DNA of 64,000 nt from Lepidurus packardi (GCA_023053545.1 JAKZAN010000001.1:6902565-6966564); one strand, 5' to 3'; numbered from the stretch's first letter, positions 33,271 to 46,387 are shown. A program made the numbers and translations. Notes: generated by a model from the letters alone, not told the origin.

Positions 33271-34771
33271 GAAATATTTCGAATTTATACATTCAATAAT
33301 GCGATTTCGCTTCGAATTTTAGACTGCACGGTATTGCCATTATATTAATGTTACGTGTGACTTCTTTTGATTTCTTCAATGTAAATCCAGTTATGAAGCA
33401 GCAAGTTTTTTCCTTAAATTAATAAGAAACTAAAAATGTCTTTAATAAACTTAAAGCTTTTCGTGATAACGCCCAGACGCACATTTATGGGGAATAATGA
33501 AAAAATAATTCAGGATAAGGCCTGTGTAATTAACCAAGAACACCCCGCTTGGGACGAACAATAGGGCTCCTTTCCTTTCGGTATACTACTGAATTACTCC
33601 AAAAGTTGGATTGTCTTGGCGAATAAATTTATGCTATCTATCACCGCTTTATAGTTTTTCCATTCAAGAGCTGAATGCGTTCCCTACATCCAACTTTCAT
33701 GTCACACAAGCTATGGTCCAATATTAAACGGGGGTCGCGTCTATTGTTGTCTAGTGTATATCCTGTTTATGCTGCTGGTTGGTCGGTCTATAAAGAGCTG
33801 TAGCGAGCATTAGGTTGAGTTGCTCCACTAAATTGCCTTTCCATTATGCTGAAACGACATAAAAAGTACGAGGCTTTATACCAGTGGCCTCCTATGTGAC
33901 CAAAAGACCATGCAAGTCCACGGCACTTTGTCATTTGTTCCCCTTAATTACCTCCCACCAGCCTGTTTTTAGCTGAACTCGGGACAAAAGCTTGAAACAT
34001 CGATTGTCGTGTCTTGGCCTTTAAAATCGAAAGCTCGATCCAGCGAGCTTTTAAAGCTACCCACATTCCGTAGGCTCTTCTGCAACGGGAAATTTTTCGT
34101 CAGCCTTAAAAAACAAAACATTTTGCTGTGCACTCCCTATTAAAAGTTTAATTCTCAGTTTGACAGCACACAATATACGGTAAATATCATAAACAAGAGC
34201 AAGACCATTATCAGGCGAGACCACGGGTGAGACCACAGTTACAGGTAAATGAAACATGTTATTAAACACAAAACCTCGGGTTGCCTTCTTTACAAGATAC
34301 CGAAGCTAACAAAAAACTAGCCGGAATATCGCACGTTCTAAGGCCACAAGATGTTTTTTGAAAGCTCAGGGTAAACTTCTTGACCTGTGAGTCTTTTTCT
34401 TTGCGCATACAAGGCCGTTTTTGGTACTCACAAATACAACTCTGGTCCTGCCAAAATTTCGCAAAGAAGGCACCGAACTACTCTTTGTAAGTAATGGGAT
34501 AAAAAAAATTGGACCACACAACCAAATACACAACACACAATATTTTTTATGTACAGCGTATAAGCCAATTTTCCCCTGACAATCGCATAAAAAATCTTAA
34601 AGCTCGAGCTTTTTATGCAGGTAAAATCCCCCCACCATGCCCAAAAGTTGCCATTGAGGTAGGGATAAAAAATTTTTAAATTTGTATGGTATAAAATAAA
34701 AAACAGAAAAAGATTAAACAGTGAGCAAACCAGGTGCCACCTGTATAACTATCTTCAAAGTCTACTGGATT
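33271..34771. other. Intergenic region, nothing assigned
   Basis: 1.5 kb downstream of the bZIP gene (on its 3' side). It probably includes its 3' UTR. I see no gene, RNA or clear repeat. Confidence 0.4.
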
Positions 34772-36238
34772 TTAACTCTGGTAAATCATACATCGAAGTT
34801 TGGCTGTCTCGCTCTTCAAGGCTGCTACTTCAAATCGCAATTTTAGGTTCTCTTGTTCTAAAAATGCAGCGCGGATGGCGATCTCGTCTTCCTTGGCTCT
34901 CCTCGCGTCCCGGGAACGCTTTGCGGCTTCGTTGTTTTTACGACGCCTTTCCCAGTACGCTTCGTCCTTGTTGTCTTCATTACGGCCCAATCTTTTCTTG
35001 TTTGAATCACCTTTTGTCATAACGGGTGATGTTTCTGTTGGACCAATACAGCACAATGATTAGTATTACGAAACCAAGTATAAACGTATAAAAAACAAAA
35101 CGTGTTCACCTGACGAGGAAAGGTGATTCACACAAAATAAACAAAATCATTGCTCCCAAGTCTTACCTGTAGAGTGTGAGTTCATGGGATTATTAACGCT
35201 GCTAGGGGCAGGTGATGAGGAGGACAGCATATTTGCCTCGGCCATCGCAGCCATTGCATCTTCATGATGGCTGGGCATGTAGTCTTCTCCATTAACCGAG
35301 TTATTGGAGTCGGCATCAGAAGTGGAAGTCGGGACTGGGGATTTGGTGGTATTCAAACAAATGGAATCTGACCGAGCACGCTTGGTCTTTGTGGCTTGAA
35401 CCTGCGCCAACATTTGTCTTCTGAACTCGGAATAGGCATCATTGGACGCTTGATTGAGCATCAGCTCTCCATTGTTTAAGCCCGAGACGGGCATCCCGTA
35501 CAATCCCAGGGGTAAACTCATAGGATCTCTAGGGTACGCTTTAAACGGCCGAGGATTCTTGCCACCTTTATTGTTAATGCCTCCTCCGTTGGTGACAGCC
35601 GCTAAAGAGTTCAACAACTGGGATGTTGCGGCACTTAGGGTTGGCGAGGTGATGTCCGGCGATTTGCCTTCCATCGATAAAGAGTTGTAAAGTGGGAACT
35701 CGGATTTGGAATCTGGAGACATTTTTAGGTGCTGCGCTAAAGGATTTGAGGCTATAGATAAGGCCTGGGCCAGCGGATGTGGAAACCCATTACTAGGTGA
35801 CGGCGATTTCATAGTGACACCGTGGGCGGGCGAGGACGAGTGGCGGACATCCGAACGGGGCGAATCAGTGGAACACACGTCCGAGACACCGCTCTCGCTC
35901 GAGTGACTTCGCCAATTCTCTGATTTGATAATTACTTTGCCGCCATTCCGGGCATTCACGTTCGTCAGTTTCTTTGAGAAATCCAACGGTTGATCTTCGT
36001 CTTCGCAACCTCCTTCGTCGTCGTCATAGCTAAGGGATGCAGCTCGTTTCCGCGAATAGTAATCTTGGGGACTGATCGGTCGCAGCAATCCCTGGTCCGT
36101 TGACACGTAAGAGTGCGGACTGGAAGCACGTAAAGGCGACACGGAGATGTTAGTGGAATTCCTGTGTTGCATTTGACCCAAGATGCTGAATCGGACAGGC
36201 CGGGGACCTTCATCCCGGTATTCGTCTGCCTGGATGGA
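34772..36238 (-). CDS. bZIP transcription factor of the giant/PAR (HLF-TEF) group
   Basis: Exons 36238-35167 and 35034-34772 give 444 residues. The C-terminus is a complete bZIP: basic region [20 protein letters not shown], then [16 protein letters not shown] and a leucine zipper ending at MIYQS. The [13 protein letters not shown] join between basic region and zipper is closer to Drosophila Giant than to PAR factors such as Pdp1 (KENQIAMRAAFLE). Upstream is QPLDFSKK, a PxDxS-type motif like those that recruit the CtBP corepressor, in a Ser/Pro-rich region with SPRSD and SPSPSNG. Giant is a nuclear repressor in segmentation. The frame stays open upstream to 36286, but CATTCGCAG at 36262-36270 looks like a splice acceptor, so I use the downstream ATG. 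An upstream exon is possible. The alternative is another PAR-like paralogue. Confidence 0.85.
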
Positions 36239-36289
36239 CATGTTTCTTGTGCGGATATCGCGCCAGTCCTGCGAATGGAACATCATCAG

Positions 36290-36944
36290 TCAGTCAAGTC
36301 ACTTACGCAAGGCACAAGAGTTCTAATCCAACTGACATACAAGGTAGAAAAGGGTTAGCCAACCTACAAGTAATACACGTATTTTCTCGCTTTGCCAAGC
36401 CTAAAGCGCACGAACTTTGGCGCAGGGGATAGAGAATACACCCACCCTTTTCTAGTAATGGTCAAAAGGTGGCGACAAAAGCATTGGAATAGCGTTATAC
36501 GATGAGCAATATATAAGACAATCTCGTTAACAATAAATCACACCCCAGCAAAAGCACCCACGACATATTGCGCCTTGTATGTCGTCGCCATTGTACAGCT
36601 GCCCAACACAAAGGTGTAAAAGAAGTTGATTAATGAAGGAATTCTTACTGTTTTTCTCTCGTGATAAAAGGACGTAGTCACAAGGTCATGTCTGATCCAG
36701 TTACAATGAGGGAGGCTTTCTAAATTGGGACAAACTTTTACGCAATGCACATTCCCCGCAACGTGTCTCCGACGTCGTTTTGGGTCAGTTAGGCGGATTT
36801 ACAATAACGACCTGTTTTTCTCCGTAAAGCGGTAATTTTACTGAACCATTTAGACGGTACTGGAATACACAAGTTGTAGCTTCCCACTTATAACTGGAAC
36901 CCATCCTGACAAAAATCTTTCTAGAACTCCGCGATTATCTAGAA
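36290..36944. promoter_or_regulatory. Upstream flank of the bZIP gene
   Basis: A GTAAGT-like donor on the minus strand lies near 36299-36304, suggesting a non-coding first exon of the bZIP gene. No protein frame or repeat is recognised in the rest. Confidence 0.3.
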
Positions 36945-37160
36945 CAGCGATTCTCAAACTATGCGCCGCGGCGCCCTGGTGCGCCGCGGTAGGCTTACAG
37001 GGGCGCCGTGAACGATTCCTATAATTGCATAGATGCAGCAATTATATAGCCCTATGTTCTAAGGGGCGCCGCGAGAGCTGCGAATATGTTCCGAGGGGCG
37101 CCGCGGCGAATTGGGGGATACTGTTAGTGCGTCGTGAACGAAAAAGTTTGAGAACCCCTG
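36945..37160. mobile_element. hAT MITE, 216 bp
   Basis: The ends read CAGCGATTCTCAAAC and, inverted, CAGGGGTTCTCAAAC, typical of hAT/Charlie-like MITEs. The flanks ATCTAGAA (36937-36944) and CTCTAGAA (37161-37168) agree at 7 of 8 bases, as an 8-bp duplication. The inside is GC-rich, with repeated GGGGCGCCGCG blocks, and encodes nothing. Confidence 0.85.
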
Positions 37161-40100
37161 CTCTAGAACGTTAACACTATGTATTGCCGAGCCAGTTTAA
37201 TGCTCGTAGGGATTTCCGCTTTTCAATCCAAACTGATTATAAGCCGATAAAAGGTCACCGCTTTTGCTCAAATTCGTGCACTTTAGTTTTTAAAACATGA
37301 CCCTTCACTTACCTGATTTAAACCCGATTAGAACAAGTTGACTGTCGAACTAAACTTGAAGTATTCGTGGTTCCTTTTGGAAATAATCCGAATCTGGATC
37401 TCTGTTGCGTGGTGTGACCTTACTCGCCTTCAACACTTGAATGACCCAAGTCTAAACCGGGCCTGATGTATAGTAGAGACCCTTCTTTAAAGCCAAGCAA
37501 CACTACGCTCACGGGACTGCCGTGTAAGGCTCACGTGAATGCGAGTGCAGAATTGGACCTGGCTACGACGATAAGATTGTGCAGTATGCTGTACTGACCC
37601 TTTGGGCTCGTAACCCTACCGCCCCCTCTAACCAATGAGGGACCAGCTTCATGGAAGAGAAAGCGACCTTAGGTCATTTCCCGCCATGGCTCTTCATTGG
37701 TTAGCCAAGACCGGAAAACCCTGCCATGAGGGTACAAGGGGTAAAAGGGGTACGCTGTGTCTCACTTGTGGTCCAAAAAGGGGGAAAGGGTTTGCTTCGC
37801 ACTATACGTGTATATGCGTTGTAAACGAGATGCTTTCAAGCCACCAAAGAAACGAGGTCACGTTAAACGTAGGTCCTTGCCATTTCCACAAAACCTTAAC
37901 ACATCCTTTCCTTTTCTCGGTATTTTGGTGAAAGCCTTCAAAATACGACCATAATAACAACTCGCGTTGTAAAAAGACGCTGAGGCTTTTTTTTCATTGT
38001 AGACTATTTGTACTTACTTTTATCTGACTTTCTAAGAGCAACGCAATAGCAAGATCAAGCAACGTTTTTGTTTCTCAGTAACATTTGACTATTGTCGCAA
38101 TGTTTTTGACGTAGCGACTGAAGCAGTTGCCATAGCACGGGTGTGCCTGTATTTCTTTGGAAACGAAGAGTGTCTAAGGTTTTTCGGCACATGCAACCTG
38201 CTCAGTAATGATTTGCTTACTGGTTTTCCCTTTACCCTAAAAAGAACGACCTCAGATGACCTCCCCCACGTTCGCGTAAACGTACCAAGTAACTAGCTAA
38301 AGAGATGCCTTTGCAAATTCGACATAATTCTCTGGAAAACCATAAGAGCACCAGGTTTTCGGGGAAACGGCAAATGAGTCTTGGGTTCGCGGTATTGGCA
38401 AATATTTTTAGGGGTCTATGGGACCAGGAGAGAGAATAGAAGGTGGCAAGAAGCTTTTCTTCCAGCTTTGCAATACTTCTTAACATGGTCCACTCGATAG
38501 CAATCGGCTGCTTGAGCGGTACAAGAACACCTTTGGGGTTTTACGGACCTGATTTTTAAAGGCTTTTGTCATGATTCTATGGGCTCTCTTGTGGACTTGC
38601 AGGTCTGAAAGTTAAAAAGGATGCGAGTGAGAGAGAGCAGAGACCGAGTTTTCGGCCAGTGACCTGTCTGTCAGGCGACCTAACTTGGGCTAGGGGACAA
38701 AAGGTGAACGACCCTCTCCGCTTGAACTAAGATGCAGGGTTTTCGAAACCCAAAAAGCTTAAAATAAACGTCCTCCCCTCAACAAAAATTCTACACCCTT
38801 GCAAAGTTTGGCATGTGAAACCAGCCCGATGAGGGGCGAGAATGTAAACCCAAGTCACCATTGCTCCAGAAGAGGTTACTGTCCCTTCTGCTAACCCTAT
38901 AGGTCATCCAAGAAAAGGTCAGGTCGACGACCGAAAACTTTTACAGACGCCATCACGAACAGGAAATCGTATACATGTATATATACCAGCTTATATGTGT
39001 GTTTCGCGAAAAACCACCAGGAAGCTCACATGGACGTTTCGCTCCTTTGTCTATGCAGTTCCTAGTAAACGGGAAGTACGGCTTAAGTTTAGGTTACTTA
39101 ATTCGCAAGCCATATAAAGGTCATCTATCTATAGTATACATGTTTACTATATTTGTCCACGTGTACTAAATATCTACATTATCATGTATACATTTTTCAA
39201 TCTTTCGTTTTGTTCTTCTCGTCACTCAGTTTAGTCGATCTATTTTGACGCCTTGACTAATTGCATCAACATAGGACAACAAACGGAGGATTTTTTTTTA
39301 TTTTTTAAGCCGCACAATTAGCGTTAATATGCTGATACTTCTTTTTGCTTGAACTCGTTTCGTGCCCTACTTGCCTTTGACTAAATTAAACCTCCCATTG
39401 ACCTCGGCTCCCTTGCATCGGGTTGCGAAAAAGAACCTTTCCAAGTTGCGATTCGCCCCAGCAGCATATGATTAGAGAAAGCTAAATGCTCTTGTAGAAA
39501 TTTCTTAAGAAATATATTCGGTTGCAAAGCGGAAAGCTCTGTAGTACTAATTTGCGGAATGTCTCCTTGGAGACTTTCCTGTCCTTCCGGACTAGGGTCA
39601 CGATTAGAGTATTATGGACCCGCTATCAAGATCAGCTGCTACGGAATTACCTGTAATCGTTGCGCAAATTTTACTACTAACCGTTTCTTGGAACCTTTTA
39701 AGAATACGACAACATGGGAAAAGTCAGCACATAGCATTTTAATATAAGGTCATGCCAACTTTTCCAAACGCACCAGGGTACCAGCATCCCAGCAACGGCA
39801 GCTGCTACGTTCTACCGAAAAAGCCCAGGTGATACCGGATAGCGTCCAATGAATTTCCCTTTATAAAAGCGAACAATGGTAGGTCAGGCGCTCCTTTTAG
39901 GTTAGTTTGGTTAACAAAAAGAGTTGAGGTTGAAAGTATGAGAGATGTAAAAGGGAGTTGGTGGTAAACTTGGGTAAAAATGACCTGGGGTCAAATGCGA
40001 ATACACCCCACCAGCCTTAAGTCAGACATGGCCGTTTGTCTTTATAAACTCGGATATTTTTGGACCAGGACAAAAAAGCCAATACAACGGAACTAAGGTA

Positions 40101-40647
40101 ACGTTATTTTCAACCTGGGTCAACAAAACGGGCAGAAGTAGCAGATCCAAGATTGGCACAAGTTTCTGGGTCACTGATGACCTCACAAACGGTATGATGC
40201 GTATCAAGCACCGCTTATTCGACCCAGTATCCACGAGTAAAGGCTACGAACAAACGCCTATTTATCCCATGACCTAATTTGGCCCCAACCGAAGCTGTGC
40301 GATAGTGAAGGTAAAGCAACAGGAGGCCTTGTGGTGAACCTTTTGACCTAACTATGAGCGTAGGATTCCGAGAAAAGAGGTTGCCGAATGGGAGGTGTAA
40401 AGTGGGAGAATAGAGGGTAAGGGATTCCAAAGTCTGCAGGCAAAAGTAAAAGCTTGTGTACTGAGTACTGACCCTAATCAGCCTTTAGCCTAATGAAGTT
40501 TCCCAACGAAGGTTAGAAAATATTGGACAACGGCGCAGAGTTGACTTCTAAACCAATAAATACTGCTTTTATCTTTTCGTCACACGTATGTATTCACTTT
40601 CTAAATGACGTCGTAAATCCGATAATTCAACTACAGGTTTATGGGGT
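37161..40647. other. Intergenic region, nothing assigned
   Basis: 3.5 kb with no recognised gene. The short frames at 37635-37954 and 38232-38486 show no family motif. Sequence composition is like the surrounding non-coding DNA, and no long inverted or direct repeat was noticed. Confidence 0.4.
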
Positions 40648-41232
40648 TCACTTCTTTTTAATAACGTGCGGTAAGTCATATTTACCCCGCACGCAACGGA
40701 TCTTCACTCCGGGGACATCCTGCAATCTGCCAACTCGGGTCAGGACTATATTATGTTCTTGCAAATTATGGCCTTCTCCAGGAACGTAAGCGACCAATTC
40801 TTTGCCATTGGTAAGGCGAACCAAGACCGACTTGCGGTTAGCGGAATTGGGTTTTTTCGGTTTCTTAATCAGGGTTTTGAGGACGACACCTTTCATAAAG
40901 GGTTGTCCGTCCAAAGGTTTACGCCGGGTGCGAGTTTTCATGTGGGGACCTTGCTTATGCATGTACAGGAGGGAGGCGTTTCTGCTTTGACTGAATGATG
41001 GCAAAAGATTTCTACAAAAGCTGGAAGTTGTTGGCTTAAGGAAAGAGCTCAAGTGGCTAAAAAAACGCCATTGTGAGGGTGCACGATAACCTAATAAGAT
41101 TGCCGATTATATTCTTTGGACAAATAAGTCAAAGGACTTACTCAGTCCATTGAGTTGTGAAACAGGCTGTGGTCGGCAAATCTGACGTACTGTAGAAAGT
41201 ATTGACTGCAAAGATTCAGCCAAGACACGCAT
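40648..41232 (-). CDS. MRPS12: Mitochondrial ribosomal protein S12 (uS12m; technical knockout)
   Basis: Exons 41232-41142 and 41090-40648 join in phase to 177 residues across a 51-nt intron. The conserved S12 body includes [58 protein letters not shown] and [10 protein letters not shown]. The lysine-rich PNSANRK loop is the decoding-centre segment linked to streptomycin response. The first ~70 residues are Ser/Arg-rich with few acidic residues (starting [17 protein letters not shown]), as expected for a mitochondrial presequence. Without the first exon the longest frame in this region would begin at a TTG, which is why the spliced start is preferred. The protein is a component of the small mitoribosomal subunit. 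Confidence 0.95.
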
Positions 41233-41823
41233 TTCCTTTTCTAGGAAACGAAACAAACACTATCATGGTAATATAACATGCGCTTGAAGATTTAAAAGAA
41301 ATTACGAATCAATCATTAGCAAACAGTAACCAGTAACACAAACCTACCAGTATACAATCGGTACTGAATGTTATATTGAAAATGAATTATCTGCAAAAAT
41401 TGAGAAACATACCTGGACTTCGATATTTATCTAACAGACAAAAAGTTTTAGGAATCCCATAAACAACAACACATCCGTTTGCGAGCCTGAAGTTCGGGTC
41501 GTTTATCCTAACTGGCAGCACCTGTCCATTAGTTAACTACGGAGGGAATTCAAAACCTTAGAATTTTACTCCAAATCAATTCCAATTGCTCCGTTTAAGT
41601 AAAGTACTGTACTTAATCTTCGATTTGGCTAAAGTTAAGTTGCTGATTTCAGAATTGTTTTATAAATCCCTGTATAATCAACTTTAGCGACTGAACAACA
41701 ATCAAAGGCAACATTGTACACAGGATAACAAGCCATCAACGCTTGAAACAATGCCATCCTTATTTCAAGTTGTCATTCCCTCAATTATACGTCCAATTAA
41801 CCACAGCCAACCCCTTATTCATA
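41233..41823. other. Spacer between MRPS12 and TMEM214
   Basis: About 590 bp between two genes on the same strand, holding the MRPS12 promoter and the TMEM214 3' UTR. No other element is seen. Confidence 0.4.
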
Positions 41824-44808
41824 TCAATGTGAACCCGTGCACAAACCGAAAGAATGAAGAATTTTATGATACAAGTGATAGATCTCATCCAAAGCGGAAG
41901 CACTCATTACTTTAAAGTCATTCGAATATTTGGCCCAGTCAACTCTATAGAACAAGAAAACAACGTTAGCCTCAATACTCAAGACTAAAACTAACGGAAA
42001 ATTTACTTAGCCAACGATTCCAGGGCAGTATCTTTAGCAAAGGTAACTTTCTGCGACGCGACTTGCCATGCCTGCACACTGTAATTCAACGTCTGGTCTT
42101 TTAGATTGGAAATTCCATCACACACAGACTTTTGCAAGCCAGGAGCGTATTCTTCCACCTAAAACCAGAATATACAAATACAATATATACACGAAAATAC
42201 TAAACCCTTTAAAGGCTTCACCTTTTGTCCAAGAAGAACCACACTGGACTTCGCAAACTCTGCAGTTGCAAACCAAGCAGGCTGCACTTTCTCCCACGTA
42301 GCCAATACGACCGGTGACGCTTGTTCATGCACCCGCTTATACGTCGATTCACACCATCTAAACCATACACTGGTTAAGACACAAGACAGAAAATGAGCAA
42401 TTTGCGTTTACTTGGGTAAATCACGGGTGTATTCCGCTACGTAACGATAAGCTTCGCTGGAACGAATCGCCCCTCCGTACTTTTCAACAGCTCGTCCAAG
42501 TTTCCCCTCTAAGAGTTTAAAAGTAAAGGCCAAGTCTCAAGCTTTACCGTTTGGAAAAGATGAGAAATCTCACCTGAAAAACGTCCGTTTCCATGGACTT
42601 GGATATCATACCACATGAGCCCAGCTAAAGCACACACGAGTAACGTATTGACAAACGCCCAGGATTGACCACGATCAATAGACATATTAGAAAGCAGAAA
42701 CTAAAAAACGGAAAAAAGGCTCAATTAGTCTACGGCTTTCACACCTCTTTCAAATTCAAGACAGAAGATACAAGCAAGACTAAAGGGGTACAGCACACGG
42801 GCTGCCGACGTGGTTAGAAACGTGAGCCTATTTTTAAACTTATCAAGACAGGAGTGCCAACTACACATGAAAACAGCACCGTAACTCGAAAACCATGCAA
42901 GCCTACGTCAACTTTGCGTGGGGAAGAACAAGGAAGAATCAAGGCTTTAGAACATTCATTGGCACTCATTTTACCTGGATGTGAGACACGGATTGTTTCG
43001 CTTGCTCGGAAACTTTGCCGTGGTTCACTGACCGTTGTGCAGCCCCTAGCATTTCCATCAGCGTTGGACGAAGGACAGGTAAACACACCTTTTGGGAAAC
43101 TAGACGGAAAGAAGCCATTGATTTGGGGTAAATTTTTTAATTATGTAGGTCAGTTTGTCTACCTAATTTGCCCAAAAGCACGGCCGAGCCAGGAATGTGG
43201 GAAGGAAAACATTGACTCCACGCAGCATATGTATTGGGGTTTTCTTTTAAGCCTTGAATTAAGAGCGACAGCACCTAAAAACGAAACATTTGTCTTGTTT
43301 AGCTACGAGTTTAAACTTCACAAAATTAACTTACTTCTTTTTGTCTATCATCACTGTTTTGTTCTACACGCTCCAGCAGCTCGACGAAAACTGTATGCAA
43401 AGTTTTCTCTGGGTGTCCGGTAATAAAGATTGCCTGGAACAAAATAAAGCATTACCGAAAAATTCAATTGAAAATGAATTCCGTCTTGCTTACCTTCATT
43501 CTTGGATAAATAGCCAATAATTCCTTATGAATAGGTGCAGGCAAAGTCAAACCGTTGGGTACGGGATAAGCGAGTTCCAAAATACGCAAAAAATATTTGG
43601 GTTCAAATATTGTAGCAGCCGATTTCACGTCTTTGTGTTGGTTCAGTAACGTCGTTAAGAAAGTCATAGCATAGCGTCCATAATGCTTCGAGCCCAGGTA
43701 AGGTAACATCAGTTTGAACCACACTACTCAGAAAAGAAGAAATCAAAATGCAGTTACTCCATGGGAAAATGTACAAATCCGTTTTTTTACCGTTTAAACC
43801 ACATTTGGGGTTGCGTCGAGCAGCCTGGCCTAGCAACCAACAAACAGAGAGATAAATAGGTGGCCGGTTCACGTACGCCTGAGTGGTATCCAAAACAAAG
43901 GCAACGCTTCTGGTGCTTAACTCTGGTTTCTGCAATATGAGAAGCTGGAGAAGTACCTTGTATCCATTGACAGGCAAACCTACACGAAATAATCACTTGT
44001 ATAAATTGAGAATGAAATAAATAAAGTTGTTTTTACCTTTGCCAGCATCCTGAATCACAGCAAGAACAGACTGTTCGCAAAATATTTCCAGGACCGAATC
44101 TTCGGATTTGGAGTCTTCTAAGCCTGACAGAAATTTTACGAAAAATTGGCGAACGTCTGTGGGCAAGTTAGACGCTGGGTATTCTGAGCTTTTATCAGCA
44201 AAAGTAGGATCGGTGGGAAAGTTCAAGTTTAAGTTCAAATGGGACACCAAGTCCTTTAGCCAAAGCATAGGGCTATTGCTAAAGCGAGCTCTAACGGTAT
44301 CAACCACTTTTGTGATTTCACTTAATTTTAACTGCAGAAGAAAAGTAATGAAATCTGAAAGTGACAGTAACGAATGGAATACTCGTTATCGTACCTCTTT
44401 CAGGGCTTCGTCAAAATTCTTGGGGCCTTCTGGTTTCTTCTCTGCAGCCTTTTTGTCGCTCTTTTTCTTAGCCTCAGCAGAAGCTAGAGCTTTGGCAGCG
44501 CCAGTAGCCTTGGCTTTTTCAGCTTCTTTGGCTTTACGTTTGGCTTCCGGGTCCAATGCTGAGAACCTTGTTTCACCCGAACCCATTGCAACTAGAGTAG
44601 TATACTCTATTAATGATATATCTTTATATACGACCTAATAAGTCTATAAGAGTTTCCACCTACCCAGTTCTTCCAATTTGGGAGCGTTTACAAGAAACAA
44701 ATCAGACTTTTCTTGCTTGGACTTGCCATTTTGTTTGCTAGGAGAACCACTGGGTTTGATGCCTTTTTTGGGCTTACTTACCACTTCCCATTGACCGGCG
44801 CTCACCAT
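41824..44808 (-). CDS. TMEM214: TMEM214, ER membrane protein
   Basis: Thirteen exons: 44808-44664, 44591-44395, 44331-44037, 43979-43791, 43723-43494, 43433-43335, 43274-43163, 43099-42975, 42700-42574, 42508-42412, 42357-42222, 42158-42007, 41944-41824. The frame closes at 674 residues (human 689). Landmarks in family order: N-terminal GQWEVVSK; a Lys/Ala-rich stretch; FSNSPMLWLKDLVSHLNLNL; ICWLLGQ-like VCWLLGQAARRNP; VWFKLMLPYLGSKHYGRYA; HPEKTLHTVF; and a membrane-spanning segment AFVNTLLVCALAGLMW followed by a helical tail. Known of the family: TMEM214 is an ER outer-surface protein that anchors procaspase-4 during ER-stress-induced apoptosis in mammals; whether that holds in invertebrates is unclear. 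It is divergent from SSR1. Confidence 0.93.
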
Positions 44809-45218
44809 TTTATATGATACGATCTTCTAGGACGCAAAAATTCTTGCTGATTTATTCTCTACACCTTCTCATTCGGCTGCCTATAAATATGTGACGTCGT
44901 TTATGGTAATAGTGTAAGCTCCGCCTTAACTCTTGACGTGTCCACTACGAGATGCCAGATTCTTCTTTAAGAAATTTATTTTAATTAAATAAATATTTAG
45001 GAAAAGTAACGCTGAAGCATAAGTTCAAATTATAGTTATAGCTTATTAACTCCATTTTTCATGCAAGTTTTGGTAAATTTGAAAACTCCACATCACCCGA
45101 GTTTTGCTCATTATGCCCGTTCACACGAGGGGGCAGTTGGGTACTCTTCCGCGTTGTAAGTTTCGTCTTTCTCAGTGTAGATTTGTTGCAGGTAAAAGTA
45201 CGATTCCCAACACAGAAA
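44809..45218. promoter_or_regulatory. Divergent TMEM214/SSR1 promoter region with CRE/UPRE-like sites
   Basis: The 410 bp between the two start codons contain TGACGTC (44892-44898) and TGACGTG (44934-44940), the cores bound by CREB/ATF6/XBP1-class bZIP factors, and TATAAATA (44882-44889). Both flanking genes encode ER membrane proteins, so shared ER-stress control is plausible but unproven. Confidence 0.45.
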
Positions 45219-46387
45219 ATGTGGAAACTTTGCAGCAAAACTCTTTTGCTCTTGTTATTTGTATTACCATTGATACTGACAGTTACCAATCCAGGTAATT
45301 GATAAATCGAAATTTACTAATTCATCAAAGTTTACGTTTGTTTAACATATGCGTAACGCTATACGGTATAACGGGACACGTATCTGAAACCTTTTATTGC
45401 TATCTTTTTGCTACTATAGCGAGCCATTTAGCATGTGCTGAGGATGAACTAGAAGGCGAAGACGATGTCCCAGAAGACGCTGATGTTGCTGATGATGGAG
45501 CCCAAGAAGCCGATGTGTTAGAAAATGCAGAGGAGGCCGAGTCGGAAGATTCTCCGAAAGCCTCTCCCAATGCAGACGCAACAATTCTATTTACAAAACC
45601 CATTGGCTCTTCAAACATGGGTAGGAAATGAGAATTAAACTCCGACTTGTGTAACCTAACGTCTCGTAATGTATTTACAGACCTTCCTGCTGGCAAGATC
45701 GTAGAATTCTTGGTAGGATTTACCAATAAAGGAGACCAAGATATGCTGGTTGAAAGCATAGACGCCGCCTTCCTTTATCCTATGGATCACACCTTCGTCA
45801 TCCAGAATTTTTCCGCAGTCCACTACTTGAAAGCCGTGAAACCTGGACAGCAAAGCTCATTCGCCTACTCTTTCATCCCTGCTGATGCCTTCGCTGGTCG
45901 CCCATTTGGTTTATCCGTAAACCTGGCGTACCGTGATATGGTATGTTGCTATCCTCAAAACACTTATAAGCAGCTTTTCTCAATCTTTTCGTAATATAGG
46001 ACAACCGTGCTTTCCGTCAGTCTCTCTTCAACGATACCATCAACATTGTCGAAGTTGATGAAGGTTTAGATGGAGAGACTTTGTTCCTGTATATCTTCCT
46101 TGCCGCTGGAGCTGTATTGCTTTTGGTACTTGGTCAGCAAGCGTTAGTAGCTGCTGGAAAGAAACGTTTGGGTACTGGTAAAAGTGAGAACTCTGGAGCC
46201 AAGTCGACTTCTTCGGTTTCTGATGATGGCATTGACTACGACTGGATCCCTAAAGGAACTCTTTCAGAACTTAGTAAGCCTTTCTCATAGGAATACAGAA
46301 ACGTGTTTTTCTAAGGGGATTATTTACCCCACAGACAAAAGCCCCAAGAAGAGCCCGCGTCGGAGTCCAAGACAACGTAAAGTTTAA
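45219..46387 (+). CDS. SSR1: SSR1 / TRAP-alpha, translocon-associated protein
   Basis: Exons 45219-45294, 45420-45620, 45681-45940, 46000-46273, 46335-46387; 287 residues, as in the family (about 286). The N-terminus is a signal peptide (LLLLLFVLPLIL). A strongly acidic luminal stretch follows (EDELEGEDDVPEDADVADD), then the conserved luminal domain (KIVEFLVGFTNKG, VESIDAAFLYPMD, YSFIPADAFAGRPFGLSVNL). After GLDGETLFLYIF comes one transmembrane helix (FLAAGAVLLLVLGQQALV), then a cytosolic tail with YDWIPKGTLSEL and a basic SPKKSPRRSPRQRKV end. TRAP-alpha sits beside Sec61 in the ER and helps start translocation of selected secretory proteins. An AATAAA lies at 46399-46404, very close to the stop. 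Confidence 0.96.

Noticed and set aside
37635-37954. Open frames of 65-98 codons in the 37.6-38.0 kb interval
   Set aside because: Length is compatible with chance and no motif, signal peptide or repeat unit supports a gene.
43273-43423. Long + strand frame across TMEM214 exons (42854-43423)
   Set aside because: Shadow of TMEM214 exons 6-8, whose spliced minus-strand frame matches the family.
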